A stretch of 64,000 bases of DNA from Streptomyces sp. NK08204 (lineage in GTDB: Bacteria; Actinomycetota; Actinomycetes; Streptomycetales; Streptomycetaceae): assembly GCF_020400585.1 (NCBI RefSeq), contig NZ_JAINVF010000013.1, positions 62,001 to 126,000 on the forward strand, read 5' to 3'. Of this stretch, positions 34,793 to 42,881 are shown piece after piece (the stretch's first letter is position 1; each line of letters begins with the position of its first letter). The translations under genes and the position numbers were made by a program. The notes below the pieces were generated by a model, which had not been told where the DNA came from, did no database searches, and was given only the letters and a program-made list of their open reading frames with translations.

Positions 34793-36172
34793 ATGTCCAC
34801 GACCGTTCCGCCCGGCAAGACGTCCGCAGTGGTACCCGGGCCCGCGGGCTCGCCGCTGCTCGGCTCGATGCTCGAACTCAGGCGCGGCGCTCTCGATCTC
34901 TTCCTGGACGCGCGACGCGACTACGGTGACCTGGTCCGCTTCACCGCAGGGCCGCCCGGGCTGCGCAAGGAGATCTACGCGGTCTTCTCCGCCGAGGGCG
35001 CCCAGCAGGTCCTGGCGACCGAGGCGACCAACTTCCGCAAGGACAGCCGCTTCTACCAGGAGGTCCGGGAGACGGCGGGCAACAACCTGCTGACCAGTCA
35101 GGACGCCATATATCAGCGTCAGCGTCGGCTGCTGCAGCCGCTGTTCACACAGCGCCGGGTCGACAGCTACGCCGCGGAGATCGCCGAGGAGACCCAGGCA
35201 CTGCTCACCGCCTGGGACAACGCGCCGGACGACACGGTGGAACTGGTCGAGGACATGTCGCGGCTGACCCAGCGCATCACGGTCCGCATCCTCTTCGGCG
35301 CGGACTTCGAGGCCGCCCTCGATGTCGTGGCACGCTGCTTTCCCGTCATCGGCGACTACATCCAGCGTCGGAGCTACTCGTTCGTCAGTGTGCCGCGCAC
35401 CTGGCCGACGCCCATGAACCGCAGGGCCGCCGCCGCCACGGAAGAGCTGTACGCGGTGTGCGACCGGGTCATCGGAAAGCGGCGAGCGGAGGCGGACACG
35501 TCGGCGGCGGAGGACATGATCACACTGCTGGTCCAGGCTCAGAACGCGGAGGACGGCAAGCTGGACGCAGCAGAGACCCGCGACCAGGCACTGGTGTTCC
35601 TGCTCGCCGGCACCGAGACGACATCGACCTCGCTCGCCATGGCGTTGCACCTGCTGGCCCGGCACCCCGAGGCACAGGAGCGCGCCCGCGAGGAAGCCCG
35701 GCGCGTGCTGGGGACCCGTGCGCCCGTCTCCTCCGACATGGACGAACTCCGCTACCTCAGCTGGGTGGTCAAGGAGTCGATGCGTCTCTACCCGGCCGGT
35801 GCCTTCGTCACGCGAAACGCAGTCGCCGCCACCGAGATCGACGGCTACACGATTCCCGCGGGAGCCGAGGTGCTGGTCTCGCCCTGGGTGACGCAGCGGC
35901 ACCCGCGCTACTGGGACGAGCCGGAACGCTTCGATCCCGAGCGGTTCACACCGGAGCGGGAGAAAGCCCGGCACCGCTATGCCTGGTTCCCCTTCGGCGG
36001 CGGCCCGCGCGCATGCATCGGCAAGCATCTGGCCATGCTGGAGGCGGTGACGGCCCTTGCGATGATCCTGCGGCAGTACGAACTGGACGCGGTGGACGAA
36101 CACGTTCCCGTCACCTACGGGGTCACTCTTCGCACGGAGACCCCCGTCCGCTGCCGGCTGCGTCCCGCATAG
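34793..36172 (+). CDS. Cytochrome P450
   Basis: 459 residues. I-helix oxygen-activating motif AGTETT (272-277), ExxR motif in VVKESMRLYPAGAF, and heme-binding loop FPFGGGPRACIGKHLA with thiolate ligand Cys408. The length and the FxxGxRxCxG form resemble eukaryote-like bacterial P450s (CYP102/CYP110-like lineages that often oxidise fatty acyl or terpenoid substrates). No transmembrane anchor and no fused reductase are present, so it needs external ferredoxin partners, none of which is in the cluster. It follows the PKS operon and is followed by a strong hairpin. A likely role is hydroxylation or further oxidation of the acyl chain. Confidence 0.92.
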   Translation: MSTTVPPGKTSAVVPGPAGSPLLGSMLELRRGALDLFLDARRDYGDLVRFTAGPPGLRKEIYAVFSAEGAQQVLATEATNFRKDSRFYQEVRETAGNNLLTSQDAIYQRQRRLLQPLFTQRRVDSYAAEIAEETQALLTAWDNAPDDTVELVEDMSRLTQRITVRILFGADFEAALDVVARCFPVIGDYIQRRSYSFVSVPRTWPTPMNRRAAAATEELYAVCDRVIGKRRAEADTSAAEDMITLLVQAQNAEDGKLDAAETRDQALVFLLAGTETTSTSLAMALHLLARHPEAQERAREEARRVLGTRAPVSSDMDELRYLSWVVKESMRLYPAGAFVTRNAVAATEIDGYTIPAGAEVLVSPWVTQRHPRYWDEPERFDPERFTPEREKARHRYAWFPFGGGPRACIGKHLAMLEAVTALAMILRQYELDAVDEHVPVTYGVTLRTETPVRCRLRPA

Positions 36173-36184
36173 CGCGGTTTTCGT

Positions 36185-36217
36185 CCGTGCGCGCGTCCGA
36201 GGTCCGGGCGCGCACGG
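36185..36217 (+). terminator. Perfect 10-bp hairpin after the P450 gene
   Basis: CCGTGCGCGC (36185-36194) and GCGCGCACGG (36208-36217) with a 13-nt loop, followed by GAAA. It lies 13 nt after the P450 stop. It probably ends the operon, leaving the KAS III-like gene with its own promoter or with reduced read-through. Confidence 0.65.
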
Positions 36218-36364
36218 AAAGTCCGACCGGAGGCCTGTCAGGTCTTCGGTAGCGGTACTCGGCCCGGCCCGCGAGATCGCCGCGCCCGACGGTCTCGCGC
36301 GAGCGGCCGCACTCCACCCGAGGTGGAGTCGACCACCCACCATCTAGCACGATCAGAGGTACCC

Positions 36365-37405
36365 ATGCGTTGGGAGCAGCTCTACATCGCCGGAGTCGGC
36401 GCGTACCTTCCCGAAGCGGTCGAGAAGGCGGAAACCGCCGTCGCCGCCGGCCTGTACGCCGCCGATGCGGCGGAAGCGAACGGAATTCGCGCGGTCCGGG
36501 TCGCCCGGCCGGACGAGGCACCGCCGGTGATGGCGGCCGCGGCGGCGCGCCAGGCGGTGGCCCGCTCGGGGTGCGAGGAGGCGCAGTTCGGGCTGGTGGT
36601 GCACGCCTGCTTCGGCCACCAGGGGCAGGACTTCTGGCAGCCGGCCTCATACGTCCAGGACAACTCGGTGGGCGGCACCGGTGCGGTGGCCGAGGTGCGC
36701 CAGGGGTCCAACGGCTCGCTGATCGCCTTCGAGCTGGCGGCCTCCTGGGTGACCGCCCGCCCGGGCAGCGCCGCGCTGGTGACGGCGGGGGACTCCTTCC
36801 GCCTGCCGTACTTCGACCGCTGGACCAGCGACGACTCCCAGGTCTTCGGCGACGGCGCGGGCGCCGTGGTGCTCACCTCCAGTACCGGCTTCGCCCGGGT
36901 GCGCTCCACCGCCACGCTCTCCGACGCCACGCTGGAGCCGATCTACCGCGGCACGGCGGGCTGGTCGGCGGGACCGTTCCTGGGCGGCCGGCCGGTGGAC
37001 CTGCGGGAGCGGAAGGTCGCCTATGCCGCCACGATGGAGGAGGGGGCGGAAGGCACGATCATCGCGCGGATGGGCGGCAATCTGCTCGCCATGGTCGAGA
37101 CCGCGCTGCGGGACGCCGACGTCGAGCTCGCCGACATCGCGTACGTGCTTCACCCCAACACCGGCGCGCGTCTGGTGGAGAACGGCTTCTACAAGCTGCT
37201 CGGCATCGACGACACGAAGACCGTCTACGAGTGGGGGCGCGAGATCGGGCACATCGGCGCCGCCGACCAGCTGGTCAACCTGAACCACCTCGTCGAGAGC
37301 GGCCGGCCGGCTGCCGGTGACCTCGTGCTGGTCTTCGGGGTCGGTCTCGGCTTCACCTGGAGCGCGGCGGTGCTGGAGATCCTGGACGTTCCGGCCTGGG
37401 CATGA
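36365..37405 (+). CDS. KAS III (FabH)-like enzyme with Cys-to-Ser active site
   Basis: 346 residues from ATG 36365 (AGAGG upstream). The thiolase fold is recognisable: YIAGVGAYLPEAVEKAE at the start, QDNSVGGTGAVAEVRQGSNG at the nucleophile loop, VFGDGAGAVVLTS, and VLHPNTG. The catalytic Cys position is Ser115 (QGSNGS), the His is His263, and the usual Asn of GNxxxAS is replaced by His296 followed by Asp301 (GHIGAADQ). Ser-for-Cys substitution is known in DpsC-type starter-unit enzymes, which act as acyltransferases or special condensing enzymes. Tetronate pathways also pair FkbH proteins with KAS III-like partners. The gene is the last of the cluster and converges on ectD. Confidence 0.85.
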   Translation: MRWEQLYIAGVGAYLPEAVEKAETAVAAGLYAADAAEANGIRAVRVARPDEAPPVMAAAAARQAVARSGCEEAQFGLVVHACFGHQGQDFWQPASYVQDNSVGGTGAVAEVRQGSNGSLIAFELAASWVTARPGSAALVTAGDSFRLPYFDRWTSDDSQVFGDGAGAVVLTSSTGFARVRSTATLSDATLEPIYRGTAGWSAGPFLGGRPVDLRERKVAYAATMEEGAEGTIIARMGGNLLAMVETALRDADVELADIAYVLHPNTGARLVENGFYKLLGIDDTKTVYEWGREIGHIGAADQLVNLNHLVESGRPAAGDLVLVFGVGLGFTWSAAVLEILDVPAWA

Positions 37406-37444
37406 GCCCGCACCGGGCCTCGGCACCCGGCCGCCCCACCGCGC

Positions 37445-37480
37445 GCATGCCCCGACAGGCGGATACCGGCCGGGGCATGC
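37445..37480. terminator. Hairpin between KAS III-like gene and ectD
   Basis: GCATGCCCCG (37445-37454) and CGGGGCATGC (37471-37480) form a perfect 10-bp stem with a 16-nt loop containing a further short GC pairing. It lies between two convergent genes and probably terminates both transcripts. Confidence 0.7.
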
Positions 37481-37543
37481 CCGCATGGGGGCGGGGCGCC
37501 GCCGCTGCACCGCCGGATCAGCGGCGGACGCGGTGGTGTGGAC

Positions 37544-38434
37544 TCACTGCACGGGGGTGAAGTCCCGGGCCCCGATGAACTCCGGCCGGCGCACCGGCGC
37601 GGCGAACGGCTCCACCGCCGTGTTCTCGACGCTGTTGTAGACGATGAAGACGTTGCTGCGCGGGAACGGCGTGATGTTGTCGCCGGAGCCGTGCATGCAG
37701 TTGCAGTCGAACCAGGTCGCGGAGCCGGCCCTGCCGGTGAACAGGCGGATGCCGTACTCGTCCGCCAGCGAGGTCAGCGCCTCGTCGGACGGGGTGCCCG
37801 CGTCCTGCATCTGCAGCGACTTCTTGTAGTTGTCCTCGGGCGTGGCCCCGGCGCAGCCCAGGAACGTCCGGTGCGAGCCCGGCATGATCATGAGCCCGCC
37901 GTTGGTGTCGAGGTTCTCGGTCAGCGCGATCGAGACGGACACCGTGCGCATGTGCGGCAGGCCGTCCTCGGCGTGCCAGGTCTCGAAGTCCGAGTGCCAG
38001 TAGAAGCCGCTCGCGCCGAAGCCCGGCTTGACGTTGATCCGGGACTGGTGGACGTACACGTCCGAGCCGAGGATCTGCCGGGCGCGGCCGGCCACCCGCG
38101 GATCGCGCACCAGGTTCGCGAACACCTCGCTGAGCCGGTGCACTTCGAAGACGGAGCGGATCTCCTTCGACTTCGGCTCGACGATCGAGCGCTGGTCGGC
38201 CCGGACCGCCGGGTCGGTGACCAGCCGGTCCAGTTCCCGCCGGTAGACCTCGACCTCGTCCGGGGTGATCAGCTGGTCGACGGCGAGGAAGCCGTCACGC
38301 TCGTACGCCTGCAGGCCGGCGGTCGTGATCGGCCCCGGTGTGTCCGGGGAGCCCCAGACGACCGGGTCCTGCCGGGGCACGGTCACCTCGGTGGTGCCGC
38401 GGGTGGGGTAGAGATCGCTGACGGTCGTGGTCAT
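37544..38434 (-). CDS. ectD: Ectoine 5-hydroxylase (EctD/ThpD)
   Basis: 296 residues, normal for EctD. A 2-oxoglutarate/Fe(II) dioxygenase of the phytanoyl-CoA hydroxylase family that turns ectoine into 5-hydroxyectoine. The iron ligands His147 and Asp149 (FYWHSDFETWH) and the distal His248 (DCNCMHGSGD) are present. So is the EctD signature QSRINVKPGFGASGFYWHSD around residue 130-149. A GGAGG ribosome site precedes the ATG. It is the last gene of the ect operon and starts just after ectC. A second copy of its 3' end lies at 11.44 kb. Confidence 0.97.
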   Translation of the reverse strand: MTTTVSDLYPTRGTTEVTVPRQDPVVWGSPDTPGPITTAGLQAYERDGFLAVDQLITPDEVEVYRRELDRLVTDPAVRADQRSIVEPKSKEIRSVFEVHRLSEVFANLVRDPRVAGRARQILGSDVYVHQSRINVKPGFGASGFYWHSDFETWHAEDGLPHMRTVSVSIALTENLDTNGGLMIMPGSHRTFLGCAGATPEDNYKKSLQMQDAGTPSDEALTSLADEYGIRLFTGRAGSATWFDCNCMHGSGDNITPFPRSNVFIVYNSVENTAVEPFAAPVRRPEFIGARDFTPVQ

Positions 38435-38440
38435 GGGATG

Positions 38441-38845
38441 TCACACCTCCTCGGGCTCGGTGAGCAAGGGATAGACGCCGTTCTCGTCGTGGTCCTCCCG
38501 TCCGGTGACCGGCGGGTTGAACACGCAGATGCAGCGGAAGTCCTCCTTGACGCGCAGCGTGTGCCGCTCGTGCCCGTCGAGGAGGTACAGGGTGCCGGGC
38601 GTGATCGTGTACGTCCGCCCGGTCTCGTGGTCGGTGAGTTCGGCCTCGCCCTCGACGCAGACCACGGCCTCGACATGGTTGGCGTACCACATCGACGTCT
38701 CGGTGCCGGCGTACAGAACGGTCTCGTGCAGGGAGAAGCCGACCCGTTCCCGGGCGAGGACGATCCGCTTGCTCTCCCAGGTGCCGGACTTGGCCCTGAC
38801 ATGCCGGTCGGTGCCTTCGATGTCCTTGAACGATCGGACGATCAC
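38441..38845 (-). CDS. ectC: L-ectoine synthase
   Basis: 134 residues, a cupin. It closes N-gamma-acetyl-diaminobutyrate to ectoine by removing water. The characteristic N-terminus MIVRSFKDIEGTDRHV and the cupin stretch WYANHVEAVVCVEGEAELTD, followed by GTLYLLDGHERHTLR, are intact. The start codon is GTG, with GGAGAGAG upstream. A 91-nt gap containing tandem 9-bp repeats separates it from ectB, whereas the other ect genes are close together. Confidence 0.97.
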   Translation of the reverse strand: MIVRSFKDIEGTDRHVRAKSGTWESKRIVLARERVGFSLHETVLYAGTETSMWYANHVEAVVCVEGEAELTDHETGRTYTITPGTLYLLDGHERHTLRVKEDFRCICVFNPPVTGREDHDENGVYPLLTEPEEV

Positions 38846-38861
38846 AGTGCTGTGCTCTCTC

Positions 38862-38915
38862 CTGTCGGTGCTGTCGGTGCTGTCGGTGCTGTCGGTGCTG
38901 TCGGTGCTGTCGGTC
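38862..38915. repeat. 9-bp tandem repeat in the ectB-ectC gap
   Basis: The unit ctgtcggtg occurs five times perfectly (38862-38906), plus a sixth copy differing in its last base, ending at 38915. It occupies most of the spacer between the ectB stop and the ectC ribosome site. In the sense (minus) direction it reads cacCGACAG repeats. It is prone to slippage and could alter ectC translation coupling. Confidence 0.9.
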
Positions 38916-38936
38916 GGGCCTGTCGGTCCCGGCCGG

Positions 38937-40208
38937 TCAGACGGTTTCGCGGACGGCGCGGGCGAGGACGCTCAGGCCCTCGTCCAGTTCGTCGGCGGTG
39001 ATGGTCAGGGCGGGAAGCAGCTTGACGACCTCGCCCTCCGGGCCGGACGTCTCGATGAGCAGCCCGAGGTCGAAGGCCCGCCGGGCGACCCGCGAGGCCC
39101 GCGCCTTCTCGTGGAACTCCAGGCCCCACACCAGACCGCGCCCGCGGTACTCCGACACATCGGCGAGGTTCTCCTCGGTGATGGAGATCAGCCCCTGCTC
39201 GACCTGTTCGCCCCGGGCGCGGGTCTGCTTCTCCATGGCGCAGCCGTCGGTCCAGTACGTCTCCAGCGCGGCGGTCGCCGTGACGAACGCGGGGTTGTTG
39301 CCGCGGAAGGTGCCGTTGTGCTCGCCCGGGTCCCAGACGTCCAGTTCGGGCCTGAACAGGCACAACGACATCGGCAGCCCGTAGCCGCTGATCGACTTGG
39401 ACACGGTGACGATGTCGGGCGTGATGCCCGCCTCCTCGAAGGAGAAGAAGGCCCCCGTGCGACCGCAGCCCATCTGGATGTCGTCGACGATCAGCAGCAT
39501 GTCCTGCCGCTCGCACAGGGACTTGAGGGCGCGCAGCCACTCGGGGCGGGCGACATTGATGCCGCCCTCGCCCTGCACGGTCTCCACGATCACCGCGGCG
39601 GGCTTGTTGAGGCCGGAGCCCTGGTCCTCCAGCAGCCGCTCGAACCAGAGGAAGTCCGGGACGGTTCCGTCGAAGTAGTTGTCGAACGGCATGGGGGTGC
39701 CGTGCACCAGCGGGATACCGGCGCCGGCCCGCTTGAAGGCGTTCCCGGTGACGGCGAGGGAGCCCAGGGACATGCCGTGGAAGGCGTTCGTGAACGACAC
39801 GATCGCCTCGCGCCCCTTCACCTTCCGGGCCAGCTTCAACGCCGACTCGACGGCGTTGGTGCCGGTCGGCCCCGGGAACATGACCTTGTACGGCAGGTCG
39901 CGCGGGCGCAGCACCAGGTCCTGGAAGGTCTGCAGGAAGGTCCGCTTGGCGGTGGTCGACATGTCCAGGCCGTGGGTGACGCCGTCCCGCGCCAGGTAGT
40001 CGATCAACGCCCGTTTGAGGACGGGGTTGTTGTGGCCGTAGTTGAGTGAGCCGGCACCGGCGAAGAAGTCGAGGTACGCATGACCGTCCTCGTCGTACAT
40101 CCGGCTGCCCTGCGCACGGTCGAACACGGTGGGCCAGCCGCGGCAGTAGCTGCGCACCTCGGACTCCAGGGTCTCGAAGACGCTGAGGTCGGGCTGGGTG
40201 ATGGTCAC
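38937..40208 (-). CDS. ectB: L-2,4-diaminobutyrate:2-oxoglutarate aminotransferase
   Basis: 423 residues, class-III PLP aminotransferase. It makes L-2,4-diaminobutyrate from aspartate semialdehyde with glutamate as amino donor, the first step to ectoine. Motifs include YLDFFAGAGSLNYGHNNPVL near residue 47, the Asp of LLIVDDIQMGCGRTG, and the Schiff-base Lys in VTVSKSISGYGLP. GTG start with GAGGAG upstream; 13 nt separate it from the ectA stop. It lies in the order ectA-ectB-ectC-ectD. Confidence 0.97.
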   Translation of the reverse strand: MTITQPDLSVFETLESEVRSYCRGWPTVFDRAQGSRMYDEDGHAYLDFFAGAGSLNYGHNNPVLKRALIDYLARDGVTHGLDMSTTAKRTFLQTFQDLVLRPRDLPYKVMFPGPTGTNAVESALKLARKVKGREAIVSFTNAFHGMSLGSLAVTGNAFKRAGAGIPLVHGTPMPFDNYFDGTVPDFLWFERLLEDQGSGLNKPAAVIVETVQGEGGINVARPEWLRALKSLCERQDMLLIVDDIQMGCGRTGAFFSFEEAGITPDIVTVSKSISGYGLPMSLCLFRPELDVWDPGEHNGTFRGNNPAFVTATAALETYWTDGCAMEKQTRARGEQVEQGLISITEENLADVSEYRGRGLVWGLEFHEKARASRVARRAFDLGLLIETSGPEGEVVKLLPALTITADELDEGLSVLARAVRETV

Positions 40209-40221
40209 GGTGATTTGCTCC

Positions 40222-40740
40222 TCAGTGCGCGGTACGGGGGGTCAACGGGCCGATGTGGTAAAGGACTTCGGGGTCGTGCGGGCCGTCCGGGAAAAGGCCG
40301 GCCGGGAACAGCACCGCGCGGCTGACGTTCGCGCCGTGGCGGGCGGCGTACGAGGTGAACAGGCGCTCGGAGGCGGTGTTGCCAGGGCTGATGGTCGTCT
40401 CCACCTCTGCGATGCCGCGCTCGGCGACGAGCCGTGCGGTCAGTCCGTCCAGCAGTGCGGCGGCGACACCGCGGCCCCGCTGGGCCAGGTCCACGGCCAC
40501 CTGCCAGACGAGCAGGGTGCGGGGCCGGTCGGGCCGCACGTACCCGGTGACGAAACCGACCGGCTCCCCGTCCGCCCCGCGCGCCACCGCGGAGGTGCCG
40601 GCGAAGTCCCGGCACCACAGCAGATAGCTGTACGACGAGTTCAGGTCGAGGGTTTTCGAGTCCTTGGCGAGACGCCAGAGCGCGGCTCCGTCGGACACCG
40701 TCGGTCGGTCGATGAGTAGGTCTGCGGGTGCGGCAGTCAT
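40222..40740 (-). CDS. ectA: L-2,4-diaminobutyrate N-gamma-acetyltransferase
   Basis: 172 residues, GNAT fold. It acetylates diaminobutyrate with acetyl-CoA, the second step to ectoine. The segments DSKTLDLNSSYSYLLWCRDF and VAVDLAQRGRGVAAALLDGL (acetyl-CoA loop RGRGVA) identify EctA. It is the first gene of the operon; its promoter lies in the 465-nt interval shared with the ABC transporter genes. Induction by salt or heat is expected for ect operons, but no specific site is recognised here. Confidence 0.96.
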   Translation of the reverse strand: MTAAPADLLIDRPTVSDGAALWRLAKDSKTLDLNSSYSYLLWCRDFAGTSAVARGADGEPVGFVTGYVRPDRPRTLLVWQVAVDLAQRGRGVAAALLDGLTARLVAERGIAEVETTISPGNTASERLFTSYAARHGANVSRAVLFPAGLFPDGPHDPEVLYHIGPLTPRTAH

Positions 40741-41142
40741 GCGGCACGAATTTAGCGAGGGGGATTCAGAAATGCACGAGCGGGGTTCTCGCTACGGACG
40801 TGATCCAATGCGGAATGCCTGGATTGCCCCAGCTTAAATCGGGACAAAACCCCTCCGTTGTGGAGCGTGTCACAGCCTCTGAATCCGCTGGAAATCTCCC
40901 CCGTTTAGCCTCCGAAAAAGCGGGCAGAAGAAAACGGGAAGCTGTCGTCAATCAATAGGTGAATCGACGGCAATAAAGTCGGTCGGGAATGGTGAAGCTG
41001 GTTTGAATTCCAGGGCCGGCGGTTCCGGCGGCGCGCCGCGGCCGGGCGGACGCGTCCCCGGCCCAGGCTCCACCCCCGGCGGGGGTCGCCGCATGATCAA
41101 TTCCACCGTTCTCAGGTCACACGGGCCTCAAACCATGGGTTT

Positions 41143-41161
41143 GATTTGAGAGACTCAAATC
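41143..41161. promoter_or_regulatory. Inverted repeat overlapping the ABC operon promoter
   Basis: GATTTGAG-AGA-CTCAAATC: perfect 8-bp arms around a 3-nt centre. It overlaps the -35 region of the promoter below, and a second imperfect repeat (caaac-catgg-gtttg, 41129-41143) abuts it. This is a likely repressor or activator site for an unidentified regulator. Confidence 0.6.
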
Positions 41162-41173
41162 TTTCCTTATAAT
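41145..41173 (+). promoter_or_regulatory. Promoter of the amino-acid ABC transporter operon
   Basis: A perfect TATAAT at 41168-41173, with a weak -35 (TTTGAG, 41145-41150) at 17-bp spacing. It ends 32 nt before the ATG; AGGAG sits just ahead of the start codon. A consensus -10 is unusual in this genome and supports a sigma-HrdB promoter controlled through the overlapping inverted repeat. Confidence 0.6.
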
Positions 41174-41205
41174 CGGAACCCACAGTTCACTCATAGGAGA
41201 CCCCC

Positions 41206-42051
41206 ATGAATACGCCGCTCGGGCGCCGGACCCGCTTCCTGGCCGCCACCACCGCGACCGCCGCGCTCGCGCTCGTCGTGGCCGGCTGCTCCTCGGACAG
41301 CGGGAGCGGCAAGACCACCGTCAAGGGGGTTCACCTGGCAAAGGGCGGTCAGCTGACCACCTGCACCCACCTGCCGTACCCGCCGTTCCAGTCGGAGGTG
41401 AACGGCAAGGTCCAGGGCTTCGACGTCTCCCTCATCGACCTCGTCGCCAAGGACCTCGGCGTCAAGCAGGACATCCTCGACACGCCGTTCGAGAACTTCA
41501 AGACCGGCGCGTTCCTCAACTCCGGCCAGTGCGACCTGGCCGCCGCCGGTATGACGATCACCCCCGAGCGCAAGAAGCACGTCGACTTCTCCGACCCGTA
41601 CTTCGAGGCCACCCAGGCCGTCCTCGTGGACAAGAACAGCGGCCTCACCTCGCTCGCGGACGTCAAGGCCAAGGGCAAGAAGCTCGGCGCCCAGGCGCAG
41701 ACCACCGGCGAGGACTACGTCAAGGGCAAGGGCTTCGACCCGGTCTCCTTCGAGTCCTCCGACGCCGTCCTCAACGGCCTGCGCACCGGCCAGGTCCAGG
41801 CCGTCGTCATCGACTACCCGGTGGTCCAGGGCTGGCTGAAGGACAAGGCCAACGCGGACAAGTTCAAGATCGTCGACAACCTCAAGACCGGCGAGCAGTA
41901 CGGCTTCACGGTCAAGAAGGGCAACAAGGCGCTGCTCGACGCCGTCAACAAGGCGATCAAGGGCGCCAAGGCCGACGGCACCTACAAGAAGATCTACGAG
42001 CAGTGGATCGGCCCGTACGACGCCTCCGTGGCCTCTCCCGCCGCGTCATGA
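41206..42051 (+). CDS. Polar amino-acid ABC transporter, substrate-binding lipoprotein
   Basis: 281 residues. The N-terminus is a lipoprotein signal with lipobox VVAGC (Cys about residue 28), so the protein is anchored outside the membrane. The SBP family 3 core is clear (LPYPPFQSEVNGKVQGFDVS, AAAGMTITPERKKHVDFSDP, GLRTGQVQAVVIDYPVV). It would capture a polar or charged amino acid or similar solute. The stop overlaps the permease start by 4 nt. Position next to the ectoine operon might suggest compatible-solute or precursor uptake, but this is speculation. Confidence 0.92.
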   Translation: MNTPLGRRTRFLAATTATAALALVVAGCSSDSGSGKTTVKGVHLAKGGQLTTCTHLPYPPFQSEVNGKVQGFDVSLIDLVAKDLGVKQDILDTPFENFKTGAFLNSGQCDLAAAGMTITPERKKHVDFSDPYFEATQAVLVDKNSGLTSLADVKAKGKKLGAQAQTTGEDYVKGKGFDPVSFESSDAVLNGLRTGQVQAVVIDYPVVQGWLKDKANADKFKIVDNLKTGEQYGFTVKKGNKALLDAVNKAIKGAKADGTYKKIYEQWIGPYDASVASPAAS

Positions 42052-42881
42052 CCGACACCGAGGTCCGGCTCCAGCCGAAGAAGAAGGGCCTGACCCGGCG
42101 CCAGAAGCGCCGTCTGTCCCGCGGTGTGCAGTACGTCGTCTTCGTCGCCGCCGTGACCGCCCTGGCGGTCACGGCGGACTGGGGCCGGCTGCAGAACCAG
42201 TTCGCCCAGGGCGACATCGCCCGGCAGATGTGGCCCGACGTCATCACCCTGGCGCTGAAGAACACCGTCCTGTACACGGTGTCCGGCTTTGCCGTCGGAC
42301 TGGCGCTCGGCCTCGTCGTCGCACTGATGCGGCTGTCCTCCGTGGGCCCGTACCGCTGGCTGGCCGGCCTCTACATCGAGATCTTCCGCGGCCTGCCCGC
42401 CCTGCTGATCTTCGTCTTCATCGCGGTGGCCGTACCGCTGGCCTTCCCGGGCACGGAGATCCCCGGTGGCACCTACGGGAAGGCCGCCCTCGGCCTCGGA
42501 CTGATCGGCGCCGCCTACATGGCGGAGACCTTCCGCGCCGGCATCCAGGCGGTGCCCAAGGGACAGATGGAGGCGGCCCGTTCACTGGGCTTCTCACCTG
42601 CCCGCGCGATGATCTCGATCATCATCCCGCAGGCGTTCCGGATCATCCTCCCGCCGCTCACCAACGAGCTGATCATGCTCTTCAAGGACTCCTCCCTGGT
42701 GCTGCTGCTCGGCGTGACCCTGGAGGAGCGCGAACTGTCCAAGTTCGGCCGGGACCTGGCCAGTACCACCGCCAACTCCACGCCGATCCTGGTCGCGGGC
42801 CTGTGCTACCTGCTGGTCACCATCCCGCTCGGCTTCGTCGTGCGCCGTCTGGAGGCCAAGGCCCAGAAGGAGATCAAGTGA
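42048..42881 (+). CDS. Amino-acid ABC transporter permease
   Basis: 277 residues with about five to six membrane helices after a basic cytoplasmic start (QPKKKGLTRRQKRRLSR). The HisM/GlnP-type signature is intact: ALKNTVLYTVSGFAVGLALG, EIFRGLPALLIFVFI, and the EAA loop EAARSLGFSPARAMISIIIP. There is a single permease gene, so the transporter probably uses a homodimer. ATGA overlap with the binding protein and GTGA overlap with the ATPase show one operon. The protein lies in the cytoplasmic membrane. Confidence 0.93.
   Translation: MTDTEVRLQPKKKGLTRRQKRRLSRGVQYVVFVAAVTALAVTADWGRLQNQFAQGDIARQMWPDVITLALKNTVLYTVSGFAVGLALGLVVALMRLSSVGPYRWLAGLYIEIFRGLPALLIFVFIAVAVPLAFPGTEIPGGTYGKAALGLGLIGAAYMAETFRAGIQAVPKGQMEAARSLGFSPARAMISIIIPQAFRIILPPLTNELIMLFKDSSLVLLLGVTLEERELSKFGRDLASTTANSTPILVAGLCYLLVTIPLGFVVRRLEAKAQKEIK

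Larger units (their letters stand above)
40741..41205. other. Divergent promoter region, ect operon / ABC transporter
   Basis: 465 bases without a gene. It is visibly less GC-rich than the flanks from about 40741 to 41000, as expected for promoters. The right end carries a -10 box and an inverted repeat ahead of the ABC operon (listed separately). The ectA promoter must be in the left part; no confident -35/-10 pair was picked. Confidence 0.7.
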
